Shown here: piece after piece, positions 27,950-38,442 of the stretch
Numbering within the stretch: position 1 is the stretch's first letter
Layout: each line of letters opens with the position of its first letter
Origin: Alteromonas pelagimontana
GTDB taxonomy: Bacteria; Pseudomonadota; Gammaproteobacteria; Enterobacterales; Alteromonadaceae
Assembly (NCBI RefSeq): GCF_002499975.2
Contig: NZ_CP052766.1
Span: forward strand, 310,001-374,000
Reading direction: 5' to 3'
Length of the DNA stretch: 64,000 nucleotides
Program-made: the position numbers and the translations under genes
The notes under the pieces: model-generated
Databases searched by the model: none
Seen by the model: the letters and a program-made list of their open reading frames with translations, nothing else
What the model was told of the DNA's origin: nothing

Positions 27950-30900
27950 TTAACTTCCATAGTCCTCTACCCTATACATAGTTACGCATGTTTCATAATT
28001 ACTATTAAGAAGATGTGACACTCCCCCACTTAGCTCATACACCACAGTTTCGCTAGCGCCGTCAGAATTAATGATCTCAAAAGACACTCTGCGATCATGG
28101 AACCCTCTCCTATGATTCGCTGGGAAAACAGAAATATCGAATGCATTCATGTCGAAATTACATTCGTTGATGAGGGTATTAGCAACCTTCGACTCGTAAT
28201 CTCTATAATCATCACTGTTGTCCATCATTCGACAATCAAGTTTTATTCTTTCTACTTCATTAGTTAATTTGCAAAATGTCGACAAAAGCTGCCCAAGGTA
28301 TTTAATAGAATTGTCGCTAGCTAAATAAGGATCTCTTATATGAAGACACTTTATATGCTTGCCCTCTACATAATCAAAAACAGTCTCTAGATTTCGAGTC
28401 TCGTTTGAGCGATAAGGAAACACGCCAAAAGGCGATCTACTGGAAAAATAGTCCGGTGAATATCTATTTTTCTCAAGATTAGATAACAGCAAAGCTACAA
28501 CTGGCGCATAGTCTTTTTTCGCTAACTGATAAATTTCGCCACATACTTTATTGTTCGAATTGAAGTTGAGGGTAGCATTACCGAACCAAAGAGAGTCAGC
28601 CTCCTCGTCTTTTCCCAGGCCAATAGCAAATGGAATACACATCAATTGCTCGTCAGTGAGTTTAGTTGAAATATGCGAAACGTCTAACACACCGTCAGAA
28701 ATATAAGGTTTCAGATAATCTATAGCAGCCCTGAGAGACGCAGGCGTATTTTCAAACTTATTCGGTAGTTCGTTAAGAAGTAATATCTTTACCTTTATTT
28801 TGGAGAGAAGGTTGATGAGCCAGTCCAAGTCTCTTTTGTCAAAAGAACTACTATCTACAAGGTGCGGCATAGTAAAGATAACTTCTTCAAATTTTTCGAA
28901 CTGCTCAATTAATCCTTGAAAACTTGTAGACTTCTGTTTGACTGCACCCAGCTTTTGAATCGGGTGTGAATACTGAAAGTCGTCAATCAAACCTTTTACG
29001 TAAAGGCTAGCTTCTTTCCTTAAAAAAGAGTCCCAGTACTTTTGATTCGAATAATCACAAATACAGTTGATACATCCTGTTTCGCAATCATTTTGGCAAT
29101 CTAAAATTTGTATTACCTTTTGCAATATCTCTTTAGTTGATATCGTCTCAAAAATACGGCTTACATAACCCGCTCCTCCTGGTACGCCGTCGTAAGCTAT
29201 GAGTATCAACGCCCCATTTTCAAATCGAAATAAGCCGCGAATTTCTGATATCGGAACCTCGATCATTTCAACAAAAGCCAAACGCAGAGCTTCGGAAAGC
29301 GTAACCGCAATATTGTTTTTACGCTCGGCTTTCTGTTCATCGCTGAGTGAACTGTCGTCCACCGAAATAGGTATAGTGACTTTATAGATAGCTACATCGG
29401 TATGAAACTCATGAGCCAAGGAGGTTTTCTTAAACTGCTTATTAAGGCACTTTTTACCGGTTTCTGGCATTTCGTGAGATCTGGGAGGCGTTCTCGATTC
29501 AGCAGAGGTCATGAAGTTACAATATGGACACCTCCAATAGCCTGCTTTTTTAAACCCTTTATTCAAGATAAAGAGTCGACCACTGATATCACTCTTCGAA
29601 TATGCCGGCATAAACATTTTAAACACAGCTGAATGATCACTTTGCTCGTACTGCTCTGGAGAAGGCACTACAATAAGCTTTGCCTCCTCAGCCTGAACTG
29701 AACGCTTGCGAGTAGAGGAAGGATCTTTACCTTTAGAATCTTTGAAAGCGGTAATAAAACCTTTTGGTTTGATGAACGGCAAAGGAGTTTCATTGAGTGG
29801 ACTTTTACAGTTCTCGCATACTGTTTGTTTGTCCTCTTCGCATTCAGCGACATTCGCATGATTACAAGTTCTGCAAATCGTAACTACATTGGTCGGCATA
29901 AAGTCTCTAGGCGAATATGCCAGCCCGGCACTTCGCCATATACGACCATTTGCAATAACTTCAGAACCAGGAGCATATTCAGATATCCCCAAAGAAGCAT
30001 CACGAACCAATTCAACATCAGATTTCAAAAACTGGTTTTTGTACTCCTTCTCTTTCTGAGTAACCTCCAACGTAAGAGAATGAATTGGAAAACTATATGT
30101 TGGTATTAAGCCATTTTCAGAAAGCTTGTTGACTAAAAACTGGCCTAAGTAGCTATCTCTCTGATGTATCCAACGGGCTAACTCTTTGCTAGCATCGTTG
30201 TCTCCATCGATTATTTTTTGTCGTGCATCTTCTATTTTACCTAGATATGTCACACATCGTTGCTCAACTAGTTGAGCAAAATTTTCCAATTCGCTTACGA
30301 ACAACACTTTTATATCGTCTATTTGTGATTCCACAATCGCGCGTTGCTTACAAGGTAGCCTTTCTAAAATTCGATTTGCTTCATCCGTTGCAACTTTTCC
30401 GTTCTCTGTTTCTAACCAGGCCAGTAGTTCGTTTCTAAATTCTTTACTAAATCCTGAAGTGATTTCAACCCCAAATAAATCAATAAGTTTTGGAGCTTTT
30501 AGCTCATCAGAGGATAACTTATTTGCAAGAAATTTGGAGAGCAATACTGATAATTGATGACGCTGTATAAGTGTTTTATTCGTTAAATTGACAAATGGCT
30601 CGGGGGGCGTACGCTTTAGATATTCTTTAAAGTCGCCGAAAACAACTCGGTCATGTTTAGAATTTCGCGCAACAGTTACGCAAAATGGCGCAGCTTGTGC
30701 TCTACGCCCAGCGCGCCCAGTTCGTTGTTGATAATTGGCGACGCCAGGTGGCACGTTTAGGTTAACTATCGCTTCTAGATCCCCTAAATCAACACCTACT
30801 TCCATTGTCGTGGTGCAGCTCAATACGTTTACTTTGGAATCAAAAAACTCAGATTCAATCTCTTCTCTCAATCCGGTAGACAAAGATGCAGTATGCTCTC

Positions 30901-33859
30901 TTGCTCGAACAATTTGCGAGGTCACTTCGGTATATGAGTGAATATAGTGATTAACGTCAGAGCTTAATTTATCGGTAGCTGGCTCCCCTACTTCGCCATG
31001 ACAACCAAATGCTGTGCATTTGTTTCGTATGAATAACTTCTGCCTCAACCCGCAAACGTTGCACTCTTTTAGAGCCTCGCTACGACCTCTTTTCAACTGA
31101 ATTAAACTTGCATCAAGGGCATAACCCTTTCCACTATTGATTAAGAACTTGGGACTTTTCTTGGTTAAACATTCCCAAACAGCGCTCAAAAACCGCCTGC
31201 TAAAATCTTGATCCCAACCAAGTTGATTGACAAGGTACCACGTTCTGCGATTATTTCTCGATGAGCCCAATTGAGTGATAAAAGAGTGAGTTGCTTCACC
31301 ACCTGCTCGTTCAAGCTCAAAAGTTTTTATCCCTCTGTAACGCTCTCCCCATATGGTAGCGCTGTTCATGTCAGGGCTATTTGGAATGTTTATAACTGCT
31401 TTACTACGCCGGATATGCTCTAACATTATTAAGCAAAGGGTCTCTATCTCTTGCTTATCCAATTCTTCAAACTCTTTTGCAAGAGCCCTGACGAGGCGAT
31501 CCATAGATTTCTGATCATAAGAAACATCCACAAGCCCAAGGGACTCTAATGAGGTACGCCTCCCTGGAGGTGTGCAGAACTCTGCAGCCAGTTTTCCAGT
31601 AAGAATATCTTTAACGTCCTCGAAGTATTCCCTCAGCTGGCCGTTTGCATCGGGATATGAAAAGCTATTTCTTTTATCCCAGTTTACGCGGATTTTATTA
31701 GCCAGAGTATCGAACGGTATTGAATGTTCAACATCTTGGAGCGCTTCAACAATAGCCCCTCTGTGAGCGAAATCATTAGCGGTTCGCTCAAAATAGGGAG
31801 CAAAAAAAGCTGCATCTTGCCTATTATCAGAGAACGTAAGTAGCTTTCTTCCAGCGGCAGGTCTTTGATTATTTTTCTTTGCTGGAAGTGCTTCTAGTAC
31901 CTTCTGAGTTACAACACTAGAGAGGGACTCATTGCCTGGGTAGAAGCGAGTAATAATCTCAGCATTCGAACCAGATGCCTTCGAATTACATGCCGCACAA
32001 TGCTTGAGATAACTAGTTTTATCAAACTCATCGTCTTCAGTTTTTAATTCGTAAAGCTTTACTCCACCATTGTTGACCTTGTCGCCATTAACTGGGTTAA
32101 TATTGAGCGCGGTCCACTTTTTGGTCCCCCCACATTCTGCTTCATCTTCCTCATCAAAGTTCTCATACGATGCAGGCTTTCCCAGCCAAAATATTTTGCG
32201 TTGAGCATTAGAATTTGATGAAGGGTATCTATTATGCAAAGTGGAGTTATGAAGATAACCTTCAATGTAAGGCTGTCCACATTGACGACAGGTGAGTAAT
32301 GGATAGAAGATTTCATCTTTTGTCTGATGGTGAGAACGTAACTCTAAATTATTAAAGCCTTCTTCCGAATTATCCAGTGAGACACAAGACCCTTCGATAG
32401 CTGATGCAATTAAGTGATGTTTACACGGTAATAGTGGGAAAGAATCTGTCGAAGATTTCGCATATATTCCAATCTTTACAAGACCCGTTAAAGCTTCTTC
32501 TAGATCATCATTATCACTATTGGCAAAAACCAAATTTGCGAGCTCAGTAAAGTGTGTTACCCCATTATGTAAATGTTCGGAAGCGGTTTGAACCTCTAAG
32601 TTTCGTGAGAATGCGGTAAACAGCGCTTGCGATAGCTCTTGCTGGTTTTCTGCCCCATCTATTAACTCTAGTTCTTCTTTCGTCAATAGCGCATTTAACG
32701 AAAGTCCATGGTCTTCACAAGTACAGATAAAGTTGAGACCATCTTGATCATCTGCATCGGAGTTGTCGCTTAAAAAAACATCAAAAACGGAAGATACTAC
32801 CTTCCAATGATTTGCGCCTAGAGTAAAGCTCGCTCCCTGGTTCCTCAAAATATCGCTGTGAGTAATGCGTTTTCCGCGAACTATTTCAGGTTCTGCTTCG
32901 CCGAATAAATGTGAAGCAAAAGCTTTCAGTTTCAACTCAGACTCCTCAGAGTCACCTAAACTAGCGCTTGTAGCGAAGTACTGCACTGGGTAGTCGACAC
33001 CAAGTCGATTTTTTAGTTTCCTAAGAAGCATCGCAACTTCGGTCGCCTGCGACCCGTTGTAGGTATGAACTTCGTCGAGAACCAGTGACTTCAATTTGCA
33101 GTTTTCAAATAAGGGAGCATTAACAGGGAGTAAGAGAAGATGCTCTAACATTGCATAGTTCGTCACCAAGATTTTTGGTGGTGTTTTTAACATTTCTTCA
33201 CGTGTTACGAGCCAATTATCCGGGATCTCGCCGTCAAATTCTTCATCTAACTTAACGTTATTTAGCATTTCTGCTACTACTTCTGAACGACTTGCAGCTT
33301 TTTTAGTTTGGCCTGTGTAGCGTCCAAACGTTATGTTTTGGTCTCTAAGCTGTTTGCCTAATAGTGGGGCTATTCGAAAATTGAGTTGGTCGTTAGCCAA
33401 CGCATTCATCGGATAAATTAAAATGACTCTAACACCAGGCTTGTCAAACTCCGGGTCATTCAATATTTCGTTAACAATAGGATAAAGAAAGGTCTCTGTT
33501 TTTCCCGAACCGGTGCCAGTTGCAACAACTAGATTTTTTTTCTCAGTACAAGCTTTCGTTAGAGCTTTATCTTGATGTAGGTGCAGTCGTCTGTTAATTA
33601 AGTCATCACCAAGCTGTGTGAAAGCATCGTTTAGTGGACCACCGTTGACGTTCAAAAATTCACTTAGAGCACGCCCTTTTTCAAAGTCAGGTACTGTCTC
33701 GATATATGGGCCTTCGACCAGTGACTCTTTATTTAACGAATTCCAAAACGAGCTATACAACTGTGAGTATCGAGAATGTATCGGAACTGTAGTCGCTATA
33801 TAACGTCGGAGCGTTTCTTCTAGTGTATTTTTAAGAACTAATGGATTGGCTTCAGACAT
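27950..33859 (-). CDS. DruE-like giant DEAD/DEAH helicase with DUF1998 (Druantia type III-like)
   Basis: The protein is 1969 aa. The DEAD-like helicase core shows Walker A VVATGTGSGKTETF (GTGSGKT 115-121), Walker B LVLDEVHTYNGSQA (DEVH 262-265) and motif VI YQQRTGRAGRR near 1048. A DUF1998 zinc region follows at about 1590 (CQNDCETGCINCICDYS). The C-terminal 200 residues look like an MIT_C/PLD-like domain, with HIRDPYLASDNS and a late HDRR. Length, domain order and an upstream 1100-aa partner match Druantia type III, where DruE is the only enzyme recognised. It overlaps the partner gene by 8 nt. DISARM DrmA is much shorter, so I prefer DruE. Confidence 0.72.
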   Translation of the reverse strand: MSEANPLVLKNTLEETLRRYIATTVPIHSRYSQLYSSFWNSLNKESLVEGPYIETVPDFEKGRALSEFLNVNGGPLNDAFTQLGDDLINRRLHLHQDKALTKACTEKKNLVVATGTGSGKTETFLYPIVNEILNDPEFDKPGVRVILIYPMNALANDQLNFRIAPLLGKQLRDQNITFGRYTGQTKKAASRSEVVAEMLNNVKLDEEFDGEIPDNWLVTREEMLKTPPKILVTNYAMLEHLLLLPVNAPLFENCKLKSLVLDEVHTYNGSQATEVAMLLRKLKNRLGVDYPVQYFATSASLGDSEESELKLKAFASHLFGEAEPEIVRGKRITHSDILRNQGASFTLGANHWKVVSSVFDVFLSDNSDADDQDGLNFICTCEDHGLSLNALLTKEELELIDGAENQQELSQALFTAFSRNLEVQTASEHLHNGVTHFTELANLVFANSDNDDLEEALTGLVKIGIYAKSSTDSFPLLPCKHHLIASAIEGSCVSLDNSEEGFNNLELRSHHQTKDEIFYPLLTCRQCGQPYIEGYLHNSTLHNRYPSSNSNAQRKIFWLGKPASYENFDEEDEAECGGTKKWTALNINPVNGDKVNNGGVKLYELKTEDDEFDKTSYLKHCAACNSKASGSNAEIITRFYPGNESLSSVVTQKVLEALPAKKNNQRPAAGRKLLTFSDNRQDAAFFAPYFERTANDFAHRGAIVEALQDVEHSIPFDTLANKIRVNWDKRNSFSYPDANGQLREYFEDVKDILTGKLAAEFCTPPGRRTSLESLGLVDVSYDQKSMDRLVRALAKEFEELDKQEIETLCLIMLEHIRRSKAVINIPNSPDMNSATIWGERYRGIKTFELERAGGEATHSFITQLGSSRNNRRTWYLVNQLGWDQDFSRRFLSAVWECLTKKSPKFLINSGKGYALDASLIQLKRGRSEALKECNVCGLRQKLFIRNKCTAFGCHGEVGEPATDKLSSDVNHYIHSYTEVTSQIVRAREHTASLSTGLREEIESEFFDSKVNVLSCTTTMEVGVDLGDLEAIVNLNVPPGVANYQQRTGRAGRRAQAAPFCVTVARNSKHDRVVFGDFKEYLKRTPPEPFVNLTNKTLIQRHQLSVLLSKFLANKLSSDELKAPKLIDLFGVEITSGFSKEFRNELLAWLETENGKVATDEANRILERLPCKQRAIVESQIDDIKVLFVSELENFAQLVEQRCVTYLGKIEDARQKIIDGDNDASKELARWIHQRDSYLGQFLVNKLSENGLIPTYSFPIHSLTLEVTQKEKEYKNQFLKSDVELVRDASLGISEYAPGSEVIANGRIWRSAGLAYSPRDFMPTNVVTICRTCNHANVAECEEDKQTVCENCKSPLNETPLPFIKPKGFITAFKDSKGKDPSSTRKRSVQAEEAKLIVVPSPEQYEQSDHSAVFKMFMPAYSKSDISGRLFILNKGFKKAGYWRCPYCNFMTSAESRTPPRSHEMPETGKKCLNKQFKKTSLAHEFHTDVAIYKVTIPISVDDSSLSDEQKAERKNNIAVTLSEALRLAFVEMIEVPISEIRGLFRFENGALILIAYDGVPGGAGYVSRIFETISTKEILQKVIQILDCQNDCETGCINCICDYSNQKYWDSFLRKEASLYVKGLIDDFQYSHPIQKLGAVKQKSTSFQGLIEQFEKFEEVIFTMPHLVDSSSFDKRDLDWLINLLSKIKVKILLLNELPNKFENTPASLRAAIDYLKPYISDGVLDVSHISTKLTDEQLMCIPFAIGLGKDEEADSLWFGNATLNFNSNNKVCGEIYQLAKKDYAPVVALLLSNLEKNRYSPDYFSSRSPFGVFPYRSNETRNLETVFDYVEGKHIKCLHIRDPYLASDNSIKYLGQLLSTFCKLTNEVERIKLDCRMMDNSDDYRDYESKVANTLINECNFDMNAFDISVFPANHRRGFHDRRVSFEIINSDGASETVVYELSGGVSHLLNSNYETCVTMYRVEDYGS

Positions 33860-36800
33860 TAGCTAAACTTCCTTTTTCGTTGTTTGATTCCGATACAAAG
33901 TAAACTTCCCAGAGTAAGAGGTAAAAGTGAAAAATATCACCGCATACATTAAAGAAATAGCTAAGCAACGACTTAATATCAGCAGTCGCTCCTGCTTGTT
34001 GCTGTAAGCGGTCTAAAACTTTTACTATATCCGTTTTTTCCCAGTGAGCTGCGCGGTAAGACTTCGTCAGATAGGAGCTGAATTTACAAACAGCATCGAG
34101 AAGCTCTATGAGATAATCGTGATTACCAAAGTAATGATCCGGTAAAAGAATGGGTACAGATTCGCCAAGCTCACGCGCAACCTTTATTACAAGCGTATTA
34201 AAATGAGGTCTAATGTAATCATTCCCCTCTTGAGCTGATTTTTCGTTTTCTATAAATTTCAGTTGGCTGTAAGCATAGTGATTTCCACCCAGTAAGTCCC
34301 CATACGCTGGCTTAATATCGCCACGCTTCAATTTGTCGAAATCACTTTCGGAAAACAGATATGGGATAGATTGGATGTACTGCTCGTAATTAAATTCTAC
34401 AGGTTCAACCTGTGAATTTGGATCTGCATATTCGCTTTTATTTGCAAAAAAGACGGTTATTGCTAGAGCTAACTTCTCGGTCTTTATGGCATTTAATAAA
34501 GACTGATTTACCTCGCCCGCCAACTTCAAGGTCTTTAGCCGAGTACTGTTCTGCGCGTCCAGTTTTCGATAGTTATTAAAGCAACCAGAATAGATATTGT
34601 TAGAATATGCACCAAGACTAACTTGTGGTACCCAACTTTGTGAATCTTCTTCGGAAGCTTGGTAGGCAGTAAGACGAATCACCCTGTTGCTGCTTTCGAT
34701 ACCCCCAATGTAATTGAGCATGAACATCCAGATACCTTTAATCCACTCCAGAGAATTCCAAGAATTCACCTCAAAGCATCTGTTTAGCTTCTTAGTCAAC
34801 AAAGCAAACAAATCTATCAAGTGTTCCGAACTAAACTCCCTTAATTTCGTGAAGTAATCGTTTCCTAAATTGATAAGATGCCCGCTTGCACATACAAAGC
34901 CCACCGAAAAGTGGTCCTTCCTCTTGTTTGAGAATCGGCCCCACTTACCATCTACTGACGCAGTGAATTCTAATAGCCACGGACCATCTTCACCTTCAGA
35001 AACATCCACTGACAGTATTTGCTTTTTTGAAATCGTGTCGTGGTGGAAAAGGGTTGCAGACAGTCCCTTTTGACGATAATTTGACTGGCCATTGAGCGAG
35101 CTAACATAAATTTTCTCTTCAGCTAAGGTTAGTAAGTTTGTGGCTACTATTTCCATTTCGGAAACCCCTACAGGAGTTTCAAATATTACTTCAACTGTTT
35201 GAGCTTGCTGTTCTATTGTCCAATTTTCTATGTAGTGTGGTGAGACAAGCTTCAGAAGCACTTGTTTGGCACCCCCATAGTTTGCAACTAACTCGTTGTT
35301 ACTCCTATCAACCTTATCTAATAATGATGCGATGCTTGTCTTATACCAACGTTTCTTAGCAAAATCGTGTAAAGTGTTTGCGCCAATTTCTAAAGTTGGA
35401 TCTTCTGAAGAGTAGATACGAACTCGTCTTGAATCATTATAATTTGATGCTAATGTCGCGCCTAAGCTCAAGATTTTTTCTTGACGAAAACCATCTTTTA
35501 AATCGCTGATGTATAAAAAGGTTCCCTGAAGCGCAAAACGAAAGACTTGTGAATTTTTTGCCGTAAAATTAAAACAGATGTCCATATGGGGTAGATCATT
35601 ATCAATAGCAACAAGGTTGTTGTTCGTAACATCTCGCCGAACATTTGATGACTTATCAATATTGAAGTTATCTTCAGCTGGTAGTTCAGAAATATGAAAT
35701 TTATAGCCGTCAGTAATAGCATCTAGCCCACACCATACCAGTGCACTCAATCTCGACAATACTCTTGAACTACCAACCCTTTTCAACTTAACTACGATTC
35801 GCTTTAATCCAGGAGCCCAACAAGCAGCACGGTAATCAAAACAACTAACCTGATTCATCTCATCAGATTTGAGGTTGATTACTATATTAGGAGTATCACT
35901 GTTTGAACTTATCTCTAACTCGAAGCTATGCTCACTGGAAAGCCATTCTTTAGGAAGATTAGTAATAAGCTCAATACCTTTTGAACAGTAGAAATCTTTT
36001 CCCGTATGGGGCTTTATCAGCGTTCCTTCGAAAGAAATACTTGGTTCTGCATGTGAAAGAATTGCAAAGTTAACGGGCCCTCGCTTGATAATAATTTGTG
36101 TGTCAGGCTTTATCTCGAAATCTCCAATATAAAAGCCATCTTGGAAATATTCAGTTAACTCAATTTCATTTGAAGTGAATTCGAACCTACTGATGATGAT
36201 ATATTTACCGGGAGGAAAGGCTTCTCCCTCTTCTGTGAGGGAGTGGGAAGATACAAAATGACCATTATCAGCTCTAAATATCGCCAGCTGATTGTCTTTT
36301 TCTGAATTCCATAAGTGGTACTCGAACCTTTGCTCATCGCATTCTACGATAATATTTCTGGAGCCAACATCTTCGATTAGAAATTGAAAATCTGCCTCTT
36401 GGACGTTTACCGTTTCAATGGTTCCGTCAACGTTTATTGTCCAAGCCTTTTCTACTGAAAGCGCTGGAATTACAATCTTTAATTCATCTTCAACAAACAT
36501 CAAATTCACTGAATAAGCGATTGTATATTGCTCACTTCCTAAATCGGTAATTTTCCTTTTTTCTTCAAGAAAATGATTTAGATAGTAGCCCGTCGTATCG
36601 TTCTCAAGAGCTCTAATCGACCTCTTACTGAATGGTGGCTTTAACGACTTTTTGAAGGATGAATACCACGCTTGCTCGGCAGTAACGTCGTCAACCTCAG
36701 GCAAGCCGTGCTTTTTTGCATAAAGTTCCATTCTTTTTTCGAGTTCAGGTAAGTTTGCTTCTGGTATTCCAGCCTGCTCTAAATAAGCGTCTACCATGAA

Positions 36801-37196
36801 GTTTGGACCGAAACACCTGTTTGAAATAGGCAGCCCTAGTTTTTTACAAGCGACTCTAAAGGCCTTCCAAAGCCGACTGCGTTCATCGCTTGTCTGCTTT
36901 GCTTCCACTGGCTTCCCAACTGCCATATTGATACAGCCATAGATGGCTGACGTATTAGCACCTAAATTTTTTCTTATTGAAGTTGATAGATAAGTAACGA
37001 AAAGAGCTGGCGCTAATCTTAGACCTCTTTCAAATTTTTGAAGTTGCCCTCCATACATAGTGATACTTTTTTCTACGAAATGCATTTCATCGGTAATCAA
37101 TACCTCATCGATTAGTCCAACGTAAGGTACATCAGAATTTTCAATAGCTGATTTCACTTTGCTCTCGTAGTTAGCAAAGGGGCTTAGGTCACTCAT
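33852..37196 (-). CDS. DruH-like large protein of unknown function
   Basis: This 1114-aa protein has no catalytic motif that I can recognise. It has an N-terminal helical part (to about 220), a long beta-rich middle (about 230-760) and a helical C-terminus (about 780-1114). It ends 8 nt inside the downstream 1969-aa helicase gene, so the two are translationally coupled. A two-gene unit of a protein of this size plus a DUF1998 helicase is the arrangement known as Druantia type III (druH-druE). The DruH identity rests on size and context, not on a motif. Confidence 0.6.
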   Translation of the reverse strand: MSDLSPFANYESKVKSAIENSDVPYVGLIDEVLITDEMHFVEKSITMYGGQLQKFERGLRLAPALFVTYLSTSIRKNLGANTSAIYGCINMAVGKPVEAKQTSDERSRLWKAFRVACKKLGLPISNRCFGPNFMVDAYLEQAGIPEANLPELEKRMELYAKKHGLPEVDDVTAEQAWYSSFKKSLKPPFSKRSIRALENDTTGYYLNHFLEEKRKITDLGSEQYTIAYSVNLMFVEDELKIVIPALSVEKAWTINVDGTIETVNVQEADFQFLIEDVGSRNIIVECDEQRFEYHLWNSEKDNQLAIFRADNGHFVSSHSLTEEGEAFPPGKYIIISRFEFTSNEIELTEYFQDGFYIGDFEIKPDTQIIIKRGPVNFAILSHAEPSISFEGTLIKPHTGKDFYCSKGIELITNLPKEWLSSEHSFELEISSNSDTPNIVINLKSDEMNQVSCFDYRAACWAPGLKRIVVKLKRVGSSRVLSRLSALVWCGLDAITDGYKFHISELPAEDNFNIDKSSNVRRDVTNNNLVAIDNDLPHMDICFNFTAKNSQVFRFALQGTFLYISDLKDGFRQEKILSLGATLASNYNDSRRVRIYSSEDPTLEIGANTLHDFAKKRWYKTSIASLLDKVDRSNNELVANYGGAKQVLLKLVSPHYIENWTIEQQAQTVEVIFETPVGVSEMEIVATNLLTLAEEKIYVSSLNGQSNYRQKGLSATLFHHDTISKKQILSVDVSEGEDGPWLLEFTASVDGKWGRFSNKRKDHFSVGFVCASGHLINLGNDYFTKLREFSSEHLIDLFALLTKKLNRCFEVNSWNSLEWIKGIWMFMLNYIGGIESSNRVIRLTAYQASEEDSQSWVPQVSLGAYSNNIYSGCFNNYRKLDAQNSTRLKTLKLAGEVNQSLLNAIKTEKLALAITVFFANKSEYADPNSQVEPVEFNYEQYIQSIPYLFSESDFDKLKRGDIKPAYGDLLGGNHYAYSQLKFIENEKSAQEGNDYIRPHFNTLVIKVARELGESVPILLPDHYFGNHDYLIELLDAVCKFSSYLTKSYRAAHWEKTDIVKVLDRLQQQAGATADIKSLLSYFFNVCGDIFHFYLLLWEVYFVSESNNEKGSLANV

Positions 37197-37369
37197 GCAT
37201 GACTCTCCAAATCTTAAATCTTATTTTGCTCGCACACGCAGTGTTGCAAACTTCATTTCCATCTTTTCAGTTGTTTTTATTAATTTTATATCTGCTAGTG
37301 AACTACCCTATACTCATCACCAATCCATGAAAACAGTCACAAACATTTAACATCCTATCTCTATCAGGC

Positions 37370-37384
37370 AATACTGACAGTATT
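37370..37384. promoter_or_regulatory. 15-bp palindrome upstream of the Druantia-like operon
   Basis: AATACTG-A-CAGTATT is a perfect inverted repeat in the 247-bp gap between the CoiA-like gene and the druH-like start. It is not followed by a T-run on either strand, so an operator is more likely than a terminator. The gap shows that the Druantia-like genes have their own promoter. The binding protein is unknown. Confidence 0.3.
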
Positions 37385-37443
37385 TTGTAAAGTGCGTAGA
37401 GCCTGGGAATCAGTTAAGGCAATTCGCATGAGGATCGTTAGTA

Positions 37444-38436
37444 TCACGAGAAGTTACGCTTAATAACCTTCATCATCTCTGATATCGCTTCATCTCCAGT
37501 AGCAACTTTAACAAGCCCACCGTCCTGTTCTCTCTCACTCTCCGATACCGGCATATTTTTGAAAGGCGCATCGTCAAACAAAAAGAGATAATTGTCGCCC
37601 TGAATCATATTGCAGTTTGCACATGTATTTGCCCAGTATGAGCCGCCGTACTTTTTAGAGTTGCGGTACTTGATAGTTTTAGGCCTAGGGTGCGGTGGTT
37701 CTTGTTCGCAAAAAGGTACGCCCATCCACCAAAATACCGGCACAACTTCCTTGCACCTGAAACAAGTTTCAACGTCGGCGACGTAGTTTGCTAAAAATGC
37801 GTTTTTTATAGGAGTATAGAGAGTGCTATCGATATTCCACCTATTAGCTACAGATTGAACAAGCTTTATGTTACTTCTGCACTTCGAACAAAATGACGGT
37901 TTAAGCTTCCTTTGCGTCGGTTTCCAGTGATGAGGATCGTTAATAACGTCTTCTGCTTTTAGCTCTATCCATGGTATAGGCAAATTAGCAGCCTTCTCAC
38001 CGTCGACTTCATGAGTATGAAAAATTTCAATACCAAGCGAGTTTCCTCCAATTCGATATCCAACAACATCACAAACATAGCTTGCGACCGTAACTTCCTG
38101 TGCGGCACTGGTGAAGGTTCCAAAAGGCAGAGTAGTATTGAATTCAACACCACACTGATAACAGTCGCTATGAAGAGTAATTTCTATCTGCGATAATGAA
38201 TTTGAGCGTATGACAGACTCTATAAGATTCTTAGCCGTGATATGCAGGATAGACTCCTGACTGCAGTTCGCTGTCGACGGATGCGCAAAGTGCTTTACTT
38301 TTACTTCGCCAGCCCGTCGCACTAACTGTGAATTACAGTTAGGACAAAAGTAGGTTTTATCTTTCTCAGCTAGATCTGCAGAAACTAGTTGGCCGGAAGT
38401 ATCTAATCCATAGGGCACTTTTAATTTACTTTCCAT
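37444..38436 (-). CDS. CoiA-like zinc-finger/nuclease-like protein
   Basis: This 330-aa protein starts like competence protein CoiA. A zinc finger KTYFCPNCNSQLVRRAGEVK (Cys31, Cys34) is followed by KHFAHPSTANC and ESILHITAKNLIESVI. The next region, YVCDVVGYRIGGNSLGIEIF with HTHEVDGEKAANLPIPWIEL, fits the Asp...Glu pattern of the CoiA restriction-like nuclease fold. The C-terminal half adds further Cys pairs (CSKC, CFRCKEV, CANCNM), so it probably binds several zincs. It follows the Hsp70-like gene by 6 nt. I infer that it is the nuclease or DNA-binding arm of a three-gene defence unit. Confidence 0.62.
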   Translation of the reverse strand: MESKLKVPYGLDTSGQLVSADLAEKDKTYFCPNCNSQLVRRAGEVKVKHFAHPSTANCSQESILHITAKNLIESVIRSNSLSQIEITLHSDCYQCGVEFNTTLPFGTFTSAAQEVTVASYVCDVVGYRIGGNSLGIEIFHTHEVDGEKAANLPIPWIELKAEDVINDPHHWKPTQRKLKPSFCSKCRSNIKLVQSVANRWNIDSTLYTPIKNAFLANYVADVETCFRCKEVVPVFWWMGVPFCEQEPPHPRPKTIKYRNSKKYGGSYWANTCANCNMIQGDNYLFLFDDAPFKNMPVSESEREQDGGLVKVATGDEAISEMMKVIKRNFS

Positions 38437-38442
38437 ACCCTA

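Noticed and set aside
27950..33859. DISARM drmA
   Set aside because: The protein is nearly 2000 aa with DUF1998 in the same chain and follows a 1100-aa partner; this fits DruE better than the much shorter DrmA.
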